Positions 54,181 through 62,200 of a stretch of 64,000 nucleotides of DNA are shown in pieces. The DNA lies in assembly GCA_905234605.1 (NCBI GenBank), contig CAJOIE010000005.1, positions 107,951-171,950 on the forward strand, read 5' to 3'. Every line of letters starts with the position of its first letter. Position 1 is the first letter of the stretch. The notes below the pieces were generated by a model, which ran no database searches, had not been told where the DNA came from, and worked only from the letters and a program-made list of their open reading frames with translations. The translations under genes and the position numbers were made by a program. The stretch is from an uncultured Bacteroidaceae bacterium (GTDB lineage Bacteria; Bacteroidota; Bacteroidia; Bacteroidales; Bacteroidaceae).

Positions 54181-55730
54181 ACTGCGTGTAGGTCTTCGCT
54201 GGGTTGGGGATTATCGTTGTCTTCGGCAGGTGGCTCGTTGCCGCCGTCAGTGTCTGAGCCGCCGTCATCCGTTGTCTGGCTATCCTGCTTGCCACCGGCT
54301 CCGCCGCCATTATCGCGGTCGGGAGTTGAAGGCTTGTGGCTCGGGCCGCCAACGTGGCTTTCGTTATCCTTATCGCCGGCAACTGGTTGGGTTCCCTGCT
54401 GCTGTGCGGGCTGTGGCTGAGAGACAGCTGCTGCGTCTGGCTCTTCGGGTTGAGGGGTCTGCTCTTCGGTGGGCTGATTGCCGGTCTCTGTCCTGCCTGT
54501 CCTACCTGCTGACTGTTGGAGCTTGTTCTCCAGCCTTGAGGCGGGCGTGGTGGATGGAGCGTCACGCTGCTCAGGCTGTCCGGGCACAGGTGTGACTTCC
54601 ATAGATGGGTCGTCGATGGGGGCTGGCTCAGGCGTTGACTGCGTGCGCACAAACAGCAGAAGGAACACAAGCACCACGATGGCAACTGCCACACCGATGA
54701 CGATGCCCTTGTTGCGCATCGAGGCTGCGGAGCCTTCCTTCTGCACGGGAGCGGCCTGACGTGTGGCCCTGTGCTGTGCGGTGGCAGGCTTGGCGGCAGG
54801 CTTGGCGGCAGGAGCAACGGAGGGTGCCATGGTGGGCGGCGGTGTGGAGTCGCTGTCGTCGACTATAGCCGTGATGGGCTTGGGTCTGGCGGCAACGCCG
54901 GCAGCACGTGCCTCCTCGGCCGTGATGGGGTCTTCCACCTCGGTGACCTGCACGATGATAGCCGTGTGGTTGTCGCGGTTCTCCTGCGTGGCCTGAGTGA
55001 GGATGTCCACCTTGCGGTCTATGTCGCCCATGGCATCGGAGAAGTTGAAGCAGAGATTGTCATCCTCCATCTGCTCGAGCATACCGTCGGAACAAAGATA
55101 GAAGTAGTCGCCAGGCTGGATGTCGACAGTGTGGTAGATGTCGGGCTTGGACGGGCGGTCCATGTTGGGCTGCATGGCACGGGTGATGACATTCTTCTGC
55201 GGCGATGCCTTGGCCTCCTCGGGCGTGAGCTCCTTCATGCGTATGAGCTCATTGACGAGGGAGTGGTCCTCTGTGTGGAAGAGTATCTGCGTGTCGTCGC
55301 GTCCCTTGCCGGGCCTGATGTGATAGACGCGGCTGTCGCCGATGTGGGCAATGGTGGCACCCTTGGCATGGAGCTTGAGGAATGTCATCGTGGTGCCCAT
55401 CTTCTTCTCGCTGTGGCTGGCAGCCTCGGGAAGGGCATTGAGAGCCGAATAGGCATCGGCCACAGCCTGAAGGAGCATGGCGTCGGTGAACTCGCCCGTG
55501 GCATCGGCAGCCTGACGGGCTACCGACTCGCTCATGGCGCGGCACACCGTGGCACTGGCCACCTCGCCGGCCTCATGGCCGCCCATGCCGTCGCACAGGA
55601 TGAAAAGGCGGTCGCTGTCGCGAGCTTCGCCATGGGCTGGAAAGAGGCTGTCTTCCTGATGGGGATTGCCTTGGGCATCCACGCGCTGGCCATACTCCCA
55701 GATGCTGCGTACTGTTAGTTTGTATTTCAT
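54177..55730 (-). CDS. PP2C-type Ser/Thr phosphatase with membrane span and Pro/Gln-rich tail
   Basis: 517 residues. The PP2C/PPM domain (about 1-265) has QEDSLF, the metal motif ILCDGMGGHEAGEVAS, GTTMTFLKL, IAHIGDSRVYHI, FYLCSDGMLEQM and DNHTAIIV. A linker, a membrane span (GIVIGVAVAIVVLVFLLLFV, about 345-365) and a long Pro/Gln/Thr/Asp-rich unstructured tail follow. It should remove phosphate from Ser/Thr residues set by the neighbouring kinases. The tail outside the membrane has no recognisable domain. The gene overlaps the kinase gene by 4 nt and follows the FHA gene by 28 nt. Confidence 0.93.
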   Translation of the reverse strand: MKYKLTVRSIWEYGQRVDAQGNPHQEDSLFPAHGEARDSDRLFILCDGMGGHEAGEVASATVCRAMSESVARQAADATGEFTDAMLLQAVADAYSALNALPEAASHSEKKMGTTMTFLKLHAKGATIAHIGDSRVYHIRPGKGRDDTQILFHTEDHSLVNELIRMKELTPEEAKASPQKNVITRAMQPNMDRPSKPDIYHTVDIQPGDYFYLCSDGMLEQMEDDNLCFNFSDAMGDIDRKVDILTQATQENRDNHTAIIVQVTEVEDPITAEEARAAGVAARPKPITAIVDDSDSTPPPTMAPSVAPAAKPAAKPATAQHRATRQAAPVQKEGSAASMRNKGIVIGVAVAIVVLVFLLLFVRTQSTPEPAPIDDPSMEVTPVPGQPEQRDAPSTTPASRLENKLQQSAGRTGRTETGNQPTEEQTPQPEEPDAAAVSQPQPAQQQGTQPVAGDKDNESHVGGPSHKPSTPDRDNGGGAGGKQDSQTTDDGGSDTDGGNEPPAEDNDNPQPSEDLHAV

Positions 55731-55758
55731 CTGCTATTGGGGTAGGATTGCTAAAGGG

Positions 55759-56316
55759 TTAGAAGGTGGTGCCCTCGTCGTCGGGCAGCTCGAAACGGAC
55801 ATCCACATCGGGCAACTTGATGACATCGCCGGCGTGGAGAATGACACAGTCGCCGTACTCAAGCTGCGCGGAGCCGACAAAGGTGGGGTTGCACTTCTCC
55901 TTGCACAGCGACACGGTGTGGACCACACCCTTGCCTTCGACTTTGCGCACATCGACCACGATGTGCTCGCGACTGAGGCGGCGCGACTCGCCGGTGGCAA
56001 TCTGGAAGTCGGCTGCCGACTGCGAGGCCTGACGCCCCACGATGTTGCCGCCGGTGTGCAGCTGGAAAACAGGACCGGAGGGCAGCACGCGCAGGATGCC
56101 CGTAAGGCTGTTGACATGCACTGCGGCACCACCGCCGCCCTTGGAATCGGGGTACTGCGTGCCTTCGGCAACATCGGCCACCTGACGGAACTCGGTGAAG
56201 GGCGACTTCTGCTTGCAGATAGGGCAGGTGACGCGCTTGCTCTCGATGCCCTCAATATAGCGCACCGTGAGCACTGCGGCGCAGTAGGGACACTTTATCT
56301 TGATTGTATCTTCCAT
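55759..56316 (-). CDS. zinc-ribbon plus FHA domain protein
   Basis: 185 residues. The N-terminus has a zinc ribbon with CPYC (Cys9, Cys12) and CPIC (Cys31, Cys34). The C-terminal half (about 85-180) is an FHA fold: GGNIVGRQ, the phosphothreonine-contact segment SRREH-like RRLSREHIVVDV, and NPTFVGSAQLEYGDCVILH. FHA domains bind phosphothreonine peptides, so it probably reads marks set by the adjacent kinases. It is cytoplasmic with no membrane segment, and lies between the caspase gene and the PP2C gene with short gaps (31 and 28 nt). Confidence 0.92.
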   Translation of the reverse strand: MEDTIKIKCPYCAAVLTVRYIEGIESKRVTCPICKQKSPFTEFRQVADVAEGTQYPDSKGGGGAAVHVNSLTGILRVLPSGPVFQLHTGGNIVGRQASQSAADFQIATGESRRLSREHIVVDVRKVEGKGVVHTVSLCKEKCNPTFVGSAQLEYGDCVILHAGDVIKLPDVDVRFELPDDEGTTF

Positions 56317-56347
56317 GCTTATGAAAAGGGTTAATGGTTCTTGCTAC

Positions 56348-57091
56348 TCACTTCCACACAATGACTGGCATAGCGTTGTCGAAATGCCCCCACATGACGG
56401 GGTGCTGCCTGTTCTTCGAAAGGGTGATGACATTGGAGTGGACATATTCATAGAGCTCACGGGCCGTCACGATGCGATCCTTGTTGCTGTCGGCAGCGCC
56501 ACGCAGACCTTTCTGGAGGTAATTGGTGAAGAAGCCATTCTTCATGCCCAGGCTCTCAATGGAGGTCTCGTTGTAGCGCGACGACAGGAAGAGCATGACA
56601 TTGGCCTTCTTGGCTGCCTCCACCACACTCTGCGAGGCCCGCGACGTGCGTCCCATGGTGCCGGCATAGCAGGCATCGGCAAAGATGATGCGGTTGTGGC
56701 TCTGGCTCGACGACATCACCTGGCGCACATCGTCGTAGGACAGACGCTGACCCGAGGAACACACGAAACCGCCCTGATAGCCATGACCGCTGAAGAAGAA
56801 TACCACAAGGTCGTCCTTGCCTGCCTTGCCATAGGCATCGCGCATCTTGGAGAGTATGTTCTGGCGGGTGGCCTGACCATTGAGCAACAGATGGCTCTCT
56901 GTGTCGCCACGCTTGGAGTAGACCCAGGCTATGGACTGAGCGTCGCGCACGGTGTTGTTGAGGTCGTTGCTGGTGCCTGGATAGTCGGTGATGCCCACCG
57001 AGACAAGGTAGACCTTGGCAGCCAGCTGGCTGCTCACGGCAAGAGCCATGAGCAAAGCCAGCAAGGCACGTAGCCAGGAGCTATGCCTCAT
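56348..57091 (-). CDS. exported caspase-like (C14) cysteine peptidase
   Basis: 247 residues from the start at 57091 (MRHSSWLRALLALLMALAVS), which overlaps the stop of the upstream gene by 11 nt; an ATG at 57121 is also possible. After the signal peptide, the caspase-hemoglobinase fold shows KVYLVSVGITDYPG, NDLNNTVRDAQSI, the catalytic His103 in FFFSGHGYQGG and the catalytic Cys141 in FADACYAG. A loop DSNKDRIVTARELYEYV near the C-terminus resembles an EF-hand loop often seen in bacterial C14 proteins. The location is periplasmic or surface if the signal peptide is cleaved. The substrate is unknown. Being within the kinase/phosphatase/FHA operon makes it a possible output or processing enzyme of that system. 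Confidence 0.9.
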   Translation of the reverse strand: MRHSSWLRALLALLMALAVSSQLAAKVYLVSVGITDYPGTSNDLNNTVRDAQSIAWVYSKRGDTESHLLLNGQATRQNILSKMRDAYGKAGKDDLVVFFFSGHGYQGGFVCSSGQRLSYDDVRQVMSSSQSHNRIIFADACYAGTMGRTSRASQSVVEAAKKANVMLFLSSRYNETSIESLGMKNGFFTNYLQKGLRGAADSNKDRIVTARELYEYVHSNVITLSKNRQHPVMWGHFDNAMPVIVWK

Positions 57092-58076
57092 AGACAACAG
57101 CATCGTTGGTGTAGTCGACATCGATGTCGTTGGAGGCTATCAGGGCATCGTCGGTGGGAATGGGACTCTCGCCCATGTCGGCATCGTAGGAGGGGTCTGC
57201 ATGAGCCTGCATCATGCCGTCGTTGGTGCCGACGAAGCCGCCGAGGTCGTCCACGGTGATGTTGTTCTCCGATATGTCGACCATCTCGCCTTCATCGACA
57301 GAGCCGTTGTCGTTGACGTCAACAGCCAGGACATCGAACACATGGTCGTTGTCGGCATCGACGAACACGGCCTGATGGCCGCCTATCACGGCTGTGCCGA
57401 TGTTGGCACCGGTCTCATCGTCGTGGGTCACGCCAAGCACCTGAATGTCGACATCGTCGTCTGTGGTGTTGCCCGCAGGGTGGACATTGGGGTCGTTGCC
57501 GGGGGCATTAGGCTCATGATGCTGTGCAGGCTGCCCATCGTGCTGAGCCACGACATCATCGTGGCCGCCGTGGCCGCTGTGATTGTCGGCCGTGTCGTGG
57601 TGTGAGGAGTGCCAGCTGAAGTGGCTGCCATACTCATCGCGCTCGGCGGGAGTCATGGAGCTCCACTCCTCGGCTGTGAAGGTGGAATAGATGTTGCCGT
57701 GCCACTCAAACACACCGCCTGCGCCTACCTCGGCACGGGCTGCGGCAAAGGCCTCGCCAAACGACATGCTGTCATTGACCGATGTGGCAACGTCCACGTG
57801 GCCGTCGGTCCACTCAGGATGCGACAGCTCACCGCCACCGGGCTGCTCGGCCTCGGGATCGGTGGTGCCGCTGGAGAGCAGCGTGGCCAAGGAGCCGACC
57901 AGGATGCCTGACCCCAAGCCTGCGGCCACCGACTTGAGAACATCGCGGCGTTCATGCTCCGGCTCGGCGCTGAGCACCTCGCTCTCGGCTACAATATCTT
58001 CTTGCAGTGCAGTCTCTTCATTAATACCCTCGTCGAACTTTGGAGCATTGTCGAGGATGGTGTCGTCTGTAGTCAT
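57081..58076 (-). CDS. acidic His/Asp-rich protein with Gly-rich membrane segment and EF-hand-like loop
   Basis: 331 residues from the start at 58076 (MTTDDTILDNAPKFDEG). No named family was recognised. The N-terminal acidic part is followed by a Gly/Leu segment (VAAGLGSGILVGSLATLLSS, about 70-90) that could be a membrane span, then a segment around EVGAGGVFEWHGNIYSTF, a His-rich stretch (SWHSSHHDTADNHSGHGGHD), and an EF-hand-like loop DVNDNGSVDEGE within an Asp-rich C-terminus. Metal binding (Ca, or Zn/Ni by the His run) is plausible. It is encoded between the FHA membrane protein and the caspase, overlapping the latter's start, so it is part of the signalling operon. Confidence 0.82.
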   Translation of the reverse strand: MTTDDTILDNAPKFDEGINEETALQEDIVAESEVLSAEPEHERRDVLKSVAAGLGSGILVGSLATLLSSGTTDPEAEQPGGGELSHPEWTDGHVDVATSVNDSMSFGEAFAAARAEVGAGGVFEWHGNIYSTFTAEEWSSMTPAERDEYGSHFSWHSSHHDTADNHSGHGGHDDVVAQHDGQPAQHHEPNAPGNDPNVHPAGNTTDDDVDIQVLGVTHDDETGANIGTAVIGGHQAVFVDADNDHVFDVLAVDVNDNGSVDEGEMVDISENNITVDDLGGFVGTNDGMMQAHADPSYDADMGESPIPTDDALIASNDIDVDYTNDAVVYEA

Positions 58077-58104
58077 AGTTTTAGGTTTTAAGAGGTTATG
58101 AGTA

Positions 58105-58902
58105 TTAGTTACACGTGAAGGCGACACCGCAGTAGGGACACTTGCGCGACTGCCGCAATATCTTATATGGCTGCTTACCCATGAAATGCTGGCAAGCTGA
58201 GTTGGGACACACATAGTTGTCGAAGAGCCAGTTCTCGTTGTCCTTGCTCTCCTCACGCGACTTATCGCGGGAACGCATCACATAGTTGCGTATCATGAGC
58301 GTGACGCCGCAGATGGCCAATGGAGCCGTGATGTAGACACCCGTCATATAGCCCAGTGTTGCCAGACCACCCGAAAGGGCTCCGCCGCCAAGGGTGAGTA
58401 TGGGCGGGAACATCTGCTGGGCTGCCATGCGACGCTGCCGCTCGGCTATAGCGTCAAGCTTTTGTTCATAGGTGTCCCACACCTCTTCCAGATGCTTGAT
58501 GCTCACCTCCCTCGGCGCGGCAGGCTTGATGCGGTCGGCTATCATCACAGCCGTGGCCAGCACCCGCTCCAACGAGACGGTGAAACGGTCCTTGCCAAGA
58601 GCTATGTCGCAGTTGTCTTTCACGCGCTTGGCCATTATCTCCGTGCCATCCACATAGGTGACATTGGCGGCTTTCATATTGGTGATGACAACGCAGGTGG
58701 CCTGCGCGTCAACTTCTATCTTGCAGTGGGCCATGCTGGTGCGGGCTACAAGGCGGCTCACACTCGCCGGCACACCGTCGGTGCCTGCCATCGGTGTCCA
58801 CCTCACGGCACCATCCACCACCAGCCCCACAATCAGACGGGCATCGGTGGGATCCTTGCCAAGCAGGATGGTGTGTCCCTTCAGTTTGTCGGATATTTCC
58901 AT
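58105..58902 (-). CDS. FHA domain membrane protein with C-terminal zinc ribbon
   Basis: 265 residues. The N-terminal FHA-like domain (about 8-120) has GKDPTDARLIVG, SRLVARTSMAHCKIEVD and NVTYVDGTEIMAKR ... DIALGKDRF. A helical linker follows with a coiled coil, then two membrane spans (FPPILTLGGGALSGGLATLG, TGVYITAPLAICGVTLMI), and a cytoplasmic C-terminal zinc-ribbon-like segment with CPNSAC and CPYC. It likely anchors phosphothreonine recognition at the membrane. The gene lies 7 nt after the SGNH esterase gene and 28 nt before the next gene. Confidence 0.88.
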   Translation of the reverse strand: MEISDKLKGHTILLGKDPTDARLIVGLVVDGAVRWTPMAGTDGVPASVSRLVARTSMAHCKIEVDAQATCVVITNMKAANVTYVDGTEIMAKRVKDNCDIALGKDRFTVSLERVLATAVMIADRIKPAAPREVSIKHLEEVWDTYEQKLDAIAERQRRMAAQQMFPPILTLGGGALSGGLATLGYMTGVYITAPLAICGVTLMIRNYVMRSRDKSREESKDNENWLFDNYVCPNSACQHFMGKQPYKILRQSRKCPYCGVAFTCN

Positions 58903-58909
58903 CTTACTG

Positions 58910-60574
58910 TCACTTCTTCAAGTATTCAGCCAGGGGGGAGCCTGCACGACGGAGGCCGATGGCTATGCCCAAGGCATTGAGCCGTGCCCCTGCGAGCGAG
59001 GTGTGCGTGTGGTCGCCACAGTAGTAACGGCGGGCACGCTCCTGCCCTATGGCATCGAGGGCATCGGCCGTGATGTTGTGCAGGTCAACGAAGGCTGTGC
59101 CTGTCTGCTCGGCCACGTCGCGGTACCACTGCCCGTAGGTGTCGTTGCGCCGCTCTATGTGGCCGTCATGCCACTCGTTGCGCGGCGTGAGACTTACTAT
59201 TATAGGTGTGGCCCCGTGCTCGCGGCAGTCGTCAATCATCTTGCGCAGATACCAACCGAAGCTGTATACCACCTCATTGTAGACGGTGTCGGGGAGCGTG
59301 ACACGGCTCACACACGAGGTGTCGGCCACACCGGGCAGCTCACCGCGATGCTTGCCGCGATGCAGCTCGCCGATGTCGTTATGTCCAAACTGTATGAGCA
59401 CATAGTCGCCGGCCTGGAGGTCGTTGCACACCTTGTCCCAACGGCCTTCACGCAGGTAGGTGCGCAGCGAGCGGCCTGCCTGGGCACAATTGACGGCTGT
59501 TATCTTATCCTCGTCGAACACGCGCCATGCCTGCGAGCCCCATCCCCACATGCCGGTGCTGTCGCGGTCGGCATTTTTCACGGTGCTGTCGCCGGTGATG
59601 AACACCACAGGCCGCCCATCGGTGCGCTTCACGCCCGTGCCAGGCAACGCGAGGGGCAGCATCATGGCTTGCAGCGGCTGCAGCTCGGGATGTGTGCCTG
59701 CGGCAATACCCTCGGCAGCAGAGCGTGCATTGAGCATGGCCCCGAAGCGTGAGGTGTGTATGTTGTCAAGATAGAAATGGTAGCCGAACTTCCATGCCGA
59801 CATCTGCTCATACTTGGTGGCGGAGATGTCGTTGAGGTCTATGAAAGGCACGTTAAGTTCATCTGCCACCTGACGCGCCCAGAGACCGAAGGTCTGATCG
59901 ACACGCGCCACGCGGCCTTCCTGCCCATCCACATAGGCATGACGCGGCGTGAGGCTCATCAGTATGGGGTGTGCACCGAGGGCACGTGTCTCACGCACAA
60001 AGCGTCGCATGTACTCGCCATAGCTGTACACCACCTCCTGCTCGCCCTTGTGCGGCCCTTCCTTGAGGGTCACCACGAGCGAGTCGGTGGCCGAGGTGCC
60101 ACGAATGGTGGCACGGCAGCGGCCACTGTCGAAGGGGCCATTGTCGTTGTGACCGAGCTCTATCACCACATAGTCGCCAGGACGTATGCCGGCCTTCACA
60201 TCAGGCCACAGCTGACGGTAGAAGGTGCGGCTTGAGGTGCCACCGAGAGCCTGGTTCTCAACAGTAATCTTCGAGGCATCGAAGTAGGCACCGGCATAGT
60301 AGCCCCACCCCCACTGGCCGTTGTCGCCATTGCCCTTGGTGCCCGTGCGCATGGTGGAGTTGCCTACGAGGAAAAGCACGGGGTTGCTGCCGCGGCGCGA
60401 GGAGCCGGCCACAGGGCGCGCCGTACGCACCTTCTCCAAGCTGTCGAGGGTGAGATCCACCACATGGTTCACGTCGTCCATGGGGCGCAGGTCGCTGCCA
60501 ACCTGTTGGGCACAAGCGACACCAACACAGCCAAACAGCAGGAGCATGATATGCAGGAAGCGGGTCTGTCTCAT
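58910..60574 (-). CDS. secreted tandem SGNH/GDSL esterase (rhamnogalacturonan acetylesterase-like)
   Basis: 554 residues with a signal peptide (MRQTRFLHIMLLLFGCVGVA). Two full SGNH hydrolase domains lie in tandem. The first (about 65-300) has LFLVGNSTMRTG, ALGGTSSRTF, IELGHNDNGPF and LDNIHTSRFG; the second (about 320-545) has VFITGDSTVKN, NCAQAGRSLRTY, IQFGHNDIGEL and GDHTHTSLAG. Both keep the catalytic Ser and the Asp/His of the C-terminal D-x-x-H motif; the first has GNS where GDS is usual. These enzymes remove acetyl groups from pectin or similar plant polysaccharides. No other pectin gene is nearby. The promoter TAACTTTG lies 55 nt upstream; the FHA gene follows after 7 nt, so this enzyme gene may head the signalling transcript. 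Confidence 0.9.
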   Translation of the reverse strand: MRQTRFLHIMLLLFGCVGVACAQQVGSDLRPMDDVNHVVDLTLDSLEKVRTARPVAGSSRRGSNPVLFLVGNSTMRTGTKGNGDNGQWGWGYYAGAYFDASKITVENQALGGTSSRTFYRQLWPDVKAGIRPGDYVVIELGHNDNGPFDSGRCRATIRGTSATDSLVVTLKEGPHKGEQEVVYSYGEYMRRFVRETRALGAHPILMSLTPRHAYVDGQEGRVARVDQTFGLWARQVADELNVPFIDLNDISATKYEQMSAWKFGYHFYLDNIHTSRFGAMLNARSAAEGIAAGTHPELQPLQAMMLPLALPGTGVKRTDGRPVVFITGDSTVKNADRDSTGMWGWGSQAWRVFDEDKITAVNCAQAGRSLRTYLREGRWDKVCNDLQAGDYVLIQFGHNDIGELHRGKHRGELPGVADTSCVSRVTLPDTVYNEVVYSFGWYLRKMIDDCREHGATPIIVSLTPRNEWHDGHIERRNDTYGQWYRDVAEQTGTAFVDLHNITADALDAIGQERARRYYCGDHTHTSLAGARLNALGIAIGLRRAGSPLAEYLKK

Positions 60575-60628
60575 TATATAATATATAGGTACGCGCGAGA
60601 GGCAAGCTCTTCACGACTGCCGTTTGGG

Positions 60629-60636
60629 CAAAGTTA
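60629..60636 (-). promoter_or_regulatory. -7 element TAACTTTG upstream of the SGNH gene
   Basis: The complement reads TAACTTTG, 55 nt before the start at 60574. It may drive the SGNH gene and the signalling genes behind it. Confidence 0.6.
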
Positions 60637-60776
60637 AGGTTATTCCACAAACGTGAGCACTATGCTGTCCACTTTTTGTCAGCCGCAGCCTGCATTTCTG
60701 CTTTTGCGCATACATGCCATGGTACACAGCCGTAGGCATGGACTGTCTTCAACTTTGCACGCCATGCTCCGCACGG

Positions 60777-62087
60777 CTATTCCGCAACTGCACGCACGCT
60801 GAATGGTTGACGCTGGCTGTCCGGGCAGATGCCAACGATGGCTGTCTCCGGCACATCAGCTGGCTCACTGCTGTCGCTTGTGTGGCGGCGCATCAGGAAG
60901 AATGCCACTACGCCGGCAACGATGATGGCGATAGCGACTACGAGCAGCCACCTGTGGCCGACATGCTTGGCTGATGCCCTTCTCGCCTCAGGCTGTTGCC
61001 TGGGTTGATGCTTAGGCTGAAGGCTGACCTGAGCCTTAGGCTGAGGCTTGGGTATAACCGCAGGCTTCTGCTGAGACCTCTGCTGCGGTTTGCCCTGCAC
61101 CACGGGCTCGGCCATGACCACCTCAACGCTGTAGTCGGTGTTGTGCCCATCGCTGATTGGCGTGGCATCGTTAGCGCGGAGGAGCTTGCTGCGGCCCTTG
61201 ATGTGCGGCAACACCTCCCGCGCCGACTGCGGCCGCATGTCGCGCGACGGCGACATCAGCCACATGACTGTCGCCACCATGTCGTTGCTCACACTCGAGG
61301 GGAAGTGGAAGGCTGCCATCTCCTCATCGGTGATGGTCGACGACAATGGCGGGTGCTCACCCGTGAGCAGGTTGTAGGCGGTGGCACCCAAGGCATAGAG
61401 GTCGGTCCACGGCCCTATCTTGTGTATGTTCTGCTCCACTTGCTCGCTGGGAGCATAGCCCTGGGTGTAGGCCATGGTCACCGAGACTGTCGAGGTGTCT
61501 GCCGAAGTGCCTGTCTGCTTGCTGGCACCGAAGTCTATCAGTGTCACCTTGCCGGCCTTGTCCACGAGTATGTTGGCAGGCTTGAGGTCGAGGTGCTGCA
61601 GGTGCTGGCCGTGAATGCAGTCCAGCGCATCGAGCACTTGCAGCAATATGCCCCTCACCTCATCCTCGCCCAGGGGGCCATGCTGCCCGACGTATGCCTT
61701 GAGCGAGCATCCGTCGATGTAGTCCATCACATAGTAGGCCGTACCGTTCTCCTCGAAGAGGTCGTAGATGTGCACGATGTGCTCGTTGTGCAGCTGGCGC
61801 ATGCGCCGTGCCTCCTTCATGAACTTGTGCAGCTGACTGTCGAAGGTAGCACGGTTCTCTGCCGTGGTGCTGCGCACTGCCTGCGTCCCATGCAGGCGTG
61901 TGGACACGCTCTTCATGAAGAACTCCTTCACCACCAAACGGTCGCCAAGTGCCATGTGTGTCACCACGTAGGTGTTGCCGAAGCCACCCGAGGCGAGGTA
62001 GGCGTCTATGCGGTATGTGCCACGCAGGACGGTGCCTGCCGGCAACATGCCAGCGGTGTCGATGCCAATTGTTGGTGGGTAGTTCAT
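60777..62087 (-). CDS. membrane-anchored Ser/Thr protein kinase (Hanks type), second copy
   Basis: 436 residues from the start at 62087 (MNYPPTIGIDTAGMLPAGTV). The kinase domain has the Gly-loop ASGGFGNTYVV, catalytic Lys54 in VVKEF, HLDLKPAN (non-RD, like the other kinase), DFG in LIDFGASKQ, and AYTQGYAPSEQVEQNIHK. A Pro/Gln/Lys-rich linker, a single membrane span (WLLVVAIAIIVAGVVAFFLM) and a short outer tail follow; unlike the other copy it lacks the coiled coil. Sequence similarity to the kinase at 52510-54180 is high throughout the kinase domain, suggesting duplication. A near-consensus GATATTTG lies at 62104-62111 upstream. The 202-bp gap to the SGNH gene holds a separate promoter. Confidence 0.92.
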   Translation of the reverse strand: MNYPPTIGIDTAGMLPAGTVLRGTYRIDAYLASGGFGNTYVVTHMALGDRLVVKEFFMKSVSTRLHGTQAVRSTTAENRATFDSQLHKFMKEARRMRQLHNEHIVHIYDLFEENGTAYYVMDYIDGCSLKAYVGQHGPLGEDEVRGILLQVLDALDCIHGQHLQHLDLKPANILVDKAGKVTLIDFGASKQTGTSADTSTVSVTMAYTQGYAPSEQVEQNIHKIGPWTDLYALGATAYNLLTGEHPPLSSTITDEEMAAFHFPSSVSNDMVATVMWLMSPSRDMRPQSAREVLPHIKGRSKLLRANDATPISDGHNTDYSVEVVMAEPVVQGKPQQRSQQKPAVIPKPQPKAQVSLQPKHQPRQQPEARRASAKHVGHRWLLVVAIAIIVAGVVAFFLMRRHTSDSSEPADVPETAIVGICPDSQRQPFSVRAVAE

Positions 62088-62200
62088 AGGCCACACATCA
62101 ATGCAAATATCCACATTCCCTCACATATAGGCAACAGTTTTGCTTCTTTCAGTACTCCTGTTGTCTATACTTAACGGTTCCACTCCCATCTTTCTTAGCA

